Shown piece after piece: positions 56,601 to 64,000 of a stretch of DNA of 64,000 bases. Numbering within the stretch: position 1 is the first letter of the stretch; the number at the start of each line of letters is the position of its first letter. Source of the DNA: Papilionanthe hookeriana x Papilionanthe teres (lineage: Eukaryota > Streptophyta > Magnoliopsida > Asparagales > Orchidaceae); contig CM040429.1 of NCBI GenBank assembly GCA_022702705.1, positions 5,820,073 through 5,884,072 of the forward strand, given 5' to 3'. Made by a program: the position numbers and the translations under genes. The notes under the pieces were generated by a model. That model had not been told where the DNA came from, did no database searches, and saw only the letters and a list, made by a program, of their open reading frames with translations.

Positions 56601-57100
56601 TTGGAGTGTGGAGACTGATAGTGCTCTTGCTCCGCTCCTTGTGAGTGCTCCTACGCCTGACTTGGCGTAGTCCTGCCAAATTCAGGAGTAGGGCGGCATA
56701 ACCATGCCACAACGAGCGTAGCCATGTCTGGGCATTTTGCATCCTTCACTTTCTTTCCAAGTACGTGGAATAATTACGTCGCTACTCGGCATGGTTATGT
56801 TGCCAAAGTAGTTGATTTTGTTTCAGCTCTTAAGCCTTCGAGTCGAGAGGTGAAGGCTTGCTTTCTCTTGCCTGATATTCTCGATAAGTTTCTCTAAAAG
56901 TAGAACATGATCAGGGAGGAGAATTTCAGTGTGGATTATCCTTTATAAGATTGAGAGAAAACATTGAATCGAAGTTTTACAAGCTTCTATTGATTGTAGA
57001 GAGAAGATTCAAGTCAGTATTTCTCTGTGTTTCTGATTGCTCGTAATAAAAAGATTTTGGTGTCGCTCCTCCATATTTTTTTTCAATTCTCGAGTTTTTT
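56601..57100. other. Insertion of about 500 bp, LTR-like, unclassified
   Basis: Begins TGTTGGAGTGTGGAGACTG (56,600) within a MITE-M arm. It contains GAGTGCTCCTACGCC, AGAGAGAAGATTCAAG and, at the end, AATAAAAAGATTTTGGTGTC, features reminiscent of a short LTR or TRIM. The ends are not defined. Confidence 0.4.
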
Positions 57101-57460
57101 CACTTATATATTATTAAGCTCATATTTCCCATTATAAACACATGTCACACTTAAATTTTAATATTTACATATATAATGCTCAAATCTTAAATAGGACATA
57201 AGAAGATAGTACTAATGACACTTTCCAAAAGTGAATCCAAATTCTTTTATACATAGATTTAAAAAAGAAAGAATATATATATCTATCAAAGCTCTAAAAA
57301 TGTAGCGCCGGGTCGAGTTGTTTGGAAGGAGAAAAGACGAGGAATAAATCCAATTAGAAGGCAGGCCAATAGGCCTGTCCTTATCATCTTTGCTGGCCGC
57401 TTTGTGGGCTCTGCCTACGAGACAATGGCGAATGTTCAGGTCTTCTTTCCCCCCTCTCCC

Positions 57461-57467
57461 TATATAT
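57461..57467 (+). promoter_or_regulatory. Putative TATA box of the GH3 gene
   Basis: CCCTATATATCTAG preceded by a pyrimidine-rich patch (TCTTCTTTCCCCCCTCTCCC). It lies about 60 bp before the leader splice donor at 57,526. Confidence 0.6.
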
Positions 57468-57489
57468 CTAGCAACCCTCACACTCGAGT

Positions 57490-57934
57490 TCTTCAAATCC
57501 CATCACCCCCCATTCTTTGAATCGGGTGAGATCTCTCTTCTTCCCTGCTCGTTAATTTATGCTTCTAATAAGACCACCATTCTTCTTTTTTATGAGTTTG
57601 AGATCCTAAGTTTGTAGATCATAGGCGTGATAACGGTTCTTTGATTCAAATTTGAATGATTTGACTCATCTTCTTCGCTATCATTTGAACTGTTTTCTGA
57701 GCATTTTTAATCACAATGGGTCCATTGTTCGATCTATTTCGATCTTCTTCTTCTTCTGTTTTTACTCTTGCTAGGTTAATGCGCCTCATTTGAACTATAT
57801 AGATTCGGATCGTGTTTTATGCTTCATTTTCATGTTTCTTCGCTTTAATTTCTTAGATTAGGGATGGATAATGCCAGCGGTATTCAATTTGTTATAGTTT
57901 CTGATCAATGATTTGTTCGCGTCGATTGATTCAG
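57490..57934 (+). other. 5' leader exon and leader intron of the GH3 gene
   Basis: A short untranslated exon (about 57,490-57,525) ends ATCGG|GTGAGA. The intron runs to 57,934 with a T-rich tract and GATTCAG acceptor. The translated exon then starts at 57,935, 13 bp before the ATG. Leader introns are common in plant genes of this type. The start of the transcript is estimated from the TATA box. Confidence 0.6.
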
Positions 57935-57947
57935 GATTTGATTTTAT

Positions 57948-60418
57948 ATGATGATGGAGGCCGCCCCCAACCTAAGATCTGCATTTCTTCTGCTATTCTT
58001 AACTTGTTGGGTTGCTGCTGATGGAGCTGAATATCTCAAGTATAAAGATCCAAAGCAGCCTCTTAATGTTAGAATAGATGACCTCTTAAAGAGGATGACA
58101 CTTACTGAGAAGATTGGACAGATGGCTCAGATTGAGCGAAAGAATGCATCATCTGAAGCCATCAAAAACTACTTTATAGGTAAGATAACTGAATCAAAGT
58201 TTTTGAAGGGATGATGAATTGGGGATTGAACAAAATGATTAATGTTAAATTTTTTCTTTTAATTGATGAAGGTAGTGTATTGAGTGAAGGAGGCAGTGCT
58301 CCTGCTCCAAAGGCATCTGCAGGTGTTTGGGTGGATATGGTGAATGAGATACAAAAGGCGGCTCTCTCTACCAGACTTGGTATTCCAGTTATATATGGTA
58401 TTGATGCAGTTCATGGCCACGGCACGGTCTATAAAGCTACCATTTTTCCACATAATATTGGCCTTGGAGCTACCAGGTTAGCAACCACATATCTTACATT
58501 ACATGCTGCTCAATTCTTATATATTCACATATCTAATACCTAAACTTTGATCTTTTTTACATTTATAATACCCAAACCATTCATATCACATCAAAAATAC
58601 CACTTTTTTAACTTTTAAGGACCTTTTGGATCTTGCATAGGTAAGGTGGTATGTTTGTATGCAAAAGATTGAAGTTTTAGATGTTAAATATGTAAATATA
58701 AACAAATTGAGTGGTATTTATGTATGTATATCTTCCTGTTTTAATGCTATTGGACTTTTATTTTTTCCTCAACAGTTAACAAACCTTTTTGTTCATGTAA
58801 TCAAGTTATTGACTTGAACCAAATAACCATGACTTTGCTCCAAGGCAATTATAACACGCATAGGAAAGAGTATTTGGAAAGCAGTGATGTGAACTAAAAT
58901 TGAAGCTTTGAGTTAGCATTGGATGGACTAAGTCGCTCTAGATACTCTATTTGCGAATTTATTTGACATTAAAAGGGATTTATTAAATTTTATAAATCTG
59001 AATTTAGTAAATTATGACTCAGTTAAATACCAAAAATTATTTTGCATGATAGAGATTAAATAGGTTTAAATCTTGATGAATTATTTGGCTATTTATTTCA
59101 GTATTTAAGTTCCTTAGATCAAAAGAGATTCTAGTGATAATTATTAATGATGAAATTATTTATTAATCGCAAATATTGCTTTTTATTAATTTATTTCAAT
59201 TGTTTATTAATTTGTAAATTATTAAGTTAATCTAATACTATAGTTTTTTTTTTTTTTTTTTATTAAATCACCAGTACTTTTTATTAATATATTTATATCT
59301 AGTTGGTTTAATTGATTATTAATAATATTGATTAATAATTTTTTAAAACTCTATTAAATTATAGTTAATATAAGATAACATTTTAATTAATTGTATTTCA
59401 AATTTATTACATGTAATAATTTTAATGTAATCAAATTTAATCATAGCCATTGATATTAGTTACTTACTAATAATTTTTAATTATTTATTTGTTTTAATTT
59501 AATACCTAACCTTCATTATCTCCCCCCTTGCTCTTATACCCAAATTCTCGAAACATTTAATGCGGAATTAGAATAGTTTTGATGATAGAATGATGAGGGA
59601 GCTACGACAAGAATCATTGTCTTTCTCCCCCTTTACTTGCTTACCTGAGGGCTTGCTAGAAGAGATAGGAATAAGGATGTTATGATGGGAACTAGCTTAT
59701 GAAGGTAAGCCTCAGCTTTCTCCCAGCCTACTCATGCACTCTGTTCGTTTAAATTTTCCAAACTTGATGAATTACCAGATTAATTAAATTTAGAACTTAG
59801 GCCAAAACTTATGATGCCTAGACAAAGGCGTGTAGTGTCGAAAATATATCGGATATGGACACAACTCCAACACTAGTCTGGTGCGACATAGAATTGTCTA
59901 ACTTAAATAATATTTAAGAAATTTTTAATAAATTAATAATTATTTTTAAATATTTAAGATTAAAATTAAAAAAATTAATAAAATTTAAGGAAGCTTTACA
60001 TACAACTCAAATTTTATTTATTTACATATCTAACACCTAATTTCCATTTTTACGTATATATCATGTTACATTTATATGAAAATGTGTATTTCATGTTTTA
60101 AATTGAAAATAGTAGTATATTAGATGTGATATGAAAGATTTAGGCGCCATAAATGTAAAAAATCAAAATTTAAGTGTTAGGTACGTAAGAAAAGAATTAG
60201 TTGTCAAAGAAATTGGTGGTCGTTTTATTTCTTTTAATGAAAAGTTGATTAAGAATACTTAAATCTTTATCTAATACAAGATAATATATGCTTGCTTTTT
60301 CTATGTTATAAATTAAATAATTATCTATGGTCATGTTAGTTTTTGAATGTAAAAAATATAAAATTTATTATTTCTCTTTGTATTATTCTTAATATTTTGT
60401 TAATTTAATTTATTTTTA

Positions 60419-60489
<71 letters not shown>

Positions 60490-61625
60490 TTTTTATTATA
60501 ATGGTGTGTCTGATGCATATCTGTATCTTATACTTTTGATGATAAATTTGTCTCATGTTTGTATTTGGGCAACATATGCCAAAATGGAGATACAATAATT
60601 TTTAAAACCTATAACGTTTATTTTGGCACTTTCTAGGAAGGGTTTACTGCAAAGACCATATTTGGCTGCAAATAAATTTTAACTCATATAGAATTCAAGA
60701 AATATCATAAATTCAAATTTAATAAATTCTGAAAACTTGGCGTGATATAGGTTAAATTATGAACTGTTTGGCTATTTATTTTAGATTATAAATCTTTTAG
60801 TTCAAGTATTGATTCTTAGTAATACTATTATTAAGTTGTATTTGATTTAATTTCCTTTTAGCATATCTATTTCAATATTATTAATTACTATTTTACAAAA
60901 TTAATTTATCATTAATTAATTGTATTAAAATATTAATCATTGATTAGTGTTTTATTATTTATTAATTAGCATAAGTTAAGATGTCAATCAATCATTAATT
61001 AATAATTAACTAAGCTAATCAAATAGCTTCTACTTAGTCAATTTACATAAAAATAATATTGATTTAATTAAGTTAATTTCTATTTAGCCTATATCAATTG
61101 TAAATAAATTAATTAAATTATGAATAGCATAAAATAATATATCAATTACATTAATTAAAAAATAGCTTATATTTAGTAAAATGAATAAAAATAATTTTTA
61201 GAGCTAATGCTAATTGGTAAGGTTAATTAAGTTTTAAATTTATATATCAATATCTAGTTTGATTTGTTTAATATTAATAGTTTTTATTTATATTTTTTTT
61301 ATCAATTCTAGTTACACTAATTAAATCATGGTAATATAAAATAATATGTTTATCAACCGTTACTTAATAAATTCTAAAAATTAAATAAAAATAAAAAACC
61401 TAACCAAATTAAATATCAAATGATATTAATTTAGTTAAGTTAATATTTTTAATTAATTAATATTTATTATAAAAGCAACTAATGATATTTATGGCACACA
61501 TCTAATTCCTCGTCCTTCACCGCCTTTCACTCTTGCCCGGAACCCTCCCCAACAAAGAACTAGAAGTTATGATGGAGATTGTTGGAAATGCTAAAATGAG
61601 ATCATCACTTATGAAGGATATTCCC

Positions 61626-61681
<56 letters not shown>

Positions 61682-63766
61682 TAATTTTAATCATTTGTGA
61701 GCGATTCTTGTTATGTTTATAAGTTTAATTAGAAAAATAAATAAGATTTTTATCTCATGGAAATTATCCTCTTACTTAGTCAAGGTTATTCACTTGGACA
61801 CTTTTACTTTTTATGTATTTAACTTCTTGAAAGAAAATAGATAGTTAAATGAAAATTAGATTTTTTTACTTGTTCATTCTTAGGAAGGGGGTTCTCACCA
61901 ACCATTAAGCTCAGTAGCGCAACATGTCATGCTCATTCATCATGTGATTTTCCAACTCCATTTACTGATAATTAGCCATTTTATTTCTACCACAAGCATA
62001 CACCATATAATCAAAGTTAATGTCATACTTCTCAAATGATTGGTCTTTATTTCTAGGGATCCAGTCCTTGTGAAAAGAATTGGCGCTGCAACGGCTCTTG
62101 AAGTTAGAGCAACTGGCATTCCTTACACCTTCGCTCCATGCGTTGCGGTACCAACAATGCAATGAAATTCTTAGTTTTTCATAAGACTATGCATTACCTC
62201 TATTGGCCGTTAGTTATTATTTATTTGCTCTATAAACTTGTTCAGGTATGCAGAGATCCTAGATGGGGTCGTTGTTATGAAAGCTACAGTGAAGATCCAA
62301 AGGTTGTTCAAGAAATGACTGAGATTATCCCAGGTTTACAAGGAGAGGTTCCAACAAATTCTCCCAAAGGAGTTCCATTTGTAGCTGGCAAGTAAGAGTC
62401 TCCACTGTCTTACTCGTGCTTGTTTGATTTCTAGAGCATAAAGTACTTAATGAAGTACTTTGCTAGAGTAATATTACATACAGTTATTCATATATACACC
62501 AATGATTATATAAAAGGAAATATACTGACATACTGCACCTAAAGTTTGATATTTACATTGATAACACTGGTGTCATGAATCTATGCATGAAAGGTGTACT
62601 TCACTTTTAAAAGTTAGTAGTAGTGGTATTTTTGATGTGGTACTAAATATTAGAGTGTATATGTGAATACATTAGAAGTGTTTGTTATGTATATAAGTGC
62701 CCATTATATAAATTTCATGCATCTCACTACTTCAATTTAATGAAATATAGGAAAAATGTTGCTGCTTGTGTTAAGCATTTTGTTGGTGATGGTGGAACTC
62801 ACATGGGCATCAATGAGAATAACACAATCATCAATTTCCACGGCCTTCTTAGCATCCACATGCCTCCTTATTACAATGCTATCATCAAAGGTGTCTCTAG
62901 TGTGATGGTCTCTTACTCGAGTTGGAATGGGGTGAAAATGCATGCAAACCATTACTTGTTGACTGATTTCCTTAAAAACAAGCTCCGTTTCAGGGTTAGT
63001 GTGTGGGTCAATATTTGACCTTCTTTGCAATGAATTTATTATGAATTTGAGAAAAGTGTCAAAAGCGTCCTCGGACTCTTTGCAGCCGGTCATTTTAGTC
63101 TCCAAGTCTATGAAAGTGCCAATTTAATTCCTAGACATTTTTATTATGGGCAGAAACAATCTTCACAAAAGACTATTTCAGCCCCAATTTAAAGAGTCAG
63201 GAGACTAAGTTAACATTTTCATAGACTCTAGGACTAAAATAGCCCAATATAAACAGTTAGAGAGTATTTTGGCATTTCAATCTTATGAATTTAGATGATA
63301 AAATAACGGTTATATATATATAAACAGGGTTTTATAATTTCCGATTATGAAGGCGTTGATAGGATTACGACGCCTCCTGGTAAAAATTATACATTCTCTC
63401 TCCAGTCCGGGGTTCTTGCAGGCATTGATATGGTAATCATATTTTCCCAATCAAAATTATATTTTTTACCTCATAAGATACTCAAACCTGCTACGCTATC
63501 AGAGTTCCTTTTTAGACTACTGTATCAACTACATGATAATCCTTTCTGCTATTTTAACTCATTTTTCTTTGTTAATGTTGCAGATAATGATTCCCTATGA
63601 CTATCCTCGTTACTTTGCAAGCTTCCTTGAACTTGTCCATAAAAATGTAATCCCCATTAGCCGGATTAATGACGCTGTCAGGAGGATTCTTCGGGTAAAG
63701 TTTGCCATGGGTCTCTTCGAGAACCCCTTCGGAGATTATAGCTTGGCTGATGAGATTGGAAAGCAG
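57948..63766 (+). CDS. Glycoside hydrolase family 3 beta-glucan exohydrolase / beta-glucosidase (3' end missing)
   Basis: Seven coding exons, joined in frame: 57,948-58,179; 58,272-58,476; 62,057-62,147; 62,246-62,391; 62,751-62,994; 63,328-63,432; 63,584-63,766 (402 codons). All introns are GT-AG; exon 8 ends AAGCAG|GT and the rest lies beyond the window. A signal peptide covers residues 1 to about 24-27, implying secretion to the cell wall. GH3 N-terminal (beta/alpha)8 barrel motifs follow: GIDAVHGH (Asp122), CRDPRWGRCYESYSEDP (Arg185), VKHFVGDGGT (Lys233-His234), GFIISDYEG, with Asp312 as the expected nucleophile, then AVRRILRVKFAMGLFENPF. By analogy with barley ExoI it would release glucose from beta-1,3/1,4-glucans. 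Typical relatives are about 620-660 residues; the C-terminal domain with the acid/base Glu is not seen. The residue after the nucleophile is Tyr where barley ExoI has Trp. Confidence 0.93.
58484..58737. repeat. MITE-M copy in GH3 intron 3, reverse orientation
   Basis: Arms CAATTCTTATATATTCACAT and AATTGAGTGGTATTTATGTA; interior TTCATATCACATCAAAAATA is the reverse of the usual orientation. It starts 8 bp after the splice donor. Confidence 0.75.
59993..60195. repeat. MITE-M copy in GH3 intron 3
   Basis: Left arm TTTACATATCTAACACCTAA; interior GTGTATTTCATG and TTAGATGTGATATGAAAGAT; right arm AAATGTAAAAAATCAAAATT, with its end truncated. Confidence 0.7.
60423..60482. repeat. (TA)n microsatellite
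   Basis: About 30 TA units within GH3 intron 3. Confidence 0.95.
61626..61682. repeat. (TTA)n microsatellite
   Basis: About 18-19 TTA units within GH3 intron 3. Confidence 0.95.
62460..62700. repeat. MITE-M copy in GH3 intron 5
   Basis: Diverged copy: ACCTAAAGTTTGATATTTAC, CATGAAAGGTGTACTTCACT, GTATTTTTGATGTGGTACTA, ACATTAGAAGTGTTTGTTAT. The intron of 359 bp is largely this element. Confidence 0.7.
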
Positions 63767-64000
63767 GTTTGGCAATTTCTTCATTTTGTTAAATATGATG
63801 ATAGCCCTGCAAATACTCTGTGCACATTAAGATTTAAGAGTTTATTTGAGATCAATTTTATTTTTTGTTTGTATTTAACTTTTAGGTGTTTATAAAACAA
63901 TTATATCTTAATTAAATATGTGAAACATGTTTTGTTTGAAATCAAAACATAAACAAAACCAAATAAAAACAAAATAAATAAATTTGATCTCAAACGACAC
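63767..64000 (+). other. Start of GH3 intron 8, to window edge
   Basis: AT-rich intron sequence after the GTTTGG donor; no further exon before 64,000. Open-frame extension past the donor has no GH3 similarity. Confidence 0.7.

Larger units (their letters stand above)
58477..62056 (+). other. Intron 3 of the GH3 gene (3.6 kb), repeat-filled
   Basis: Begins CCAG|GTTAGC and ends TTTCTAG|GG. It contains two MITE-M copies, T17 at 59,244-59,260, (TA)n at 60,423-60,482, (TTA)n at 61,626-61,682, and two diverged copies of one AT-rich segment (about 58,960-59,620 and 60,690-61,570, sharing TTTGGCTATTTATTTYAG and TTAGTAATACTATTATTAA-like stretches). No gene on either strand. Confidence 0.75.

Noticed and set aside
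63767..63895. Continuation of GH3 exon 8 to the stop at 63,895
   Set aside because: Similarity stops at AAGCAG|GTTTGG, a good donor, and the added residues are unlike GH3.

Overview
This is a 64-kb piece of a flowering-plant nuclear genome. The evidence is one spliced host gene with GT-AG introns and an intron in its 5' leader, a family 3 glycoside hydrolase of plant type, and a background made almost entirely of plant transposable elements, MITEs and AT-rich microsatellites. I cannot place it below angiosperm. No rRNA gene, intact tRNA gene, CRISPR array or bacterial-type operon was seen.

Layout. (1) 1-10.9 kb: the 5' half of a decayed Ty3/gypsy element of Tat-like type on the minus strand. 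From left to right it holds the start of reverse transcriptase, a protease, gag, a leader, and a very long 5' LTR. (2) 10.9-13.1 kb: the end of one copia element (PBS plus LTR) inserted into the reverse transcriptase of an older copia element. (3) 13.1-18.8 kb: a relic exon of a GH3 gene, a collapsed copia element, MITEs and fold-back elements. (4) 18.8-24.1 kb: a minus-strand LINE split by a solo LTR (family Y). (5) 24.1-29.6 kb: LTR fragments, including a family Z LTR split by a second Y solo LTR. (6) 29.0-42.4 kb: an unclassified repeat (AB) split by two very large LTRs of the same family as the first element. One of these carries a Y solo LTR with a clean 5-bp duplication. (7) 42.4-50.5 kb: MITE-rich DNA with a truncated secreted-protein start, an intact AB copy and a CACTA-like end. 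(8) 50.5-55.7 kb: Z LTRs, a tandem array of about 99 bp units, a copia RT relic and a tRNA-derived SINE-like sequence. (9) 55.9-64.0 kb: a GH3 beta-glucan exohydrolase gene on the plus strand, incomplete at the window edge, with a partly duplicated upstream region and MITEs in its introns.

How it fits together. The only clearly functional-looking unit is the GH3 gene. The relic of its exon 6 about 49 kb upstream, in the same orientation, points to an older GH3 duplicate that was destroyed as transposons expanded. The rest is a stratified nest, and its insertion order can be read from interrupted reading frames and target-site duplications. The less familiar items are the giant Tat-like LTRs with a shared inverted-repeat structure and a shared reading frame, the AB repeat with its own conserved ORFs, and the short secreted ORF next to it.
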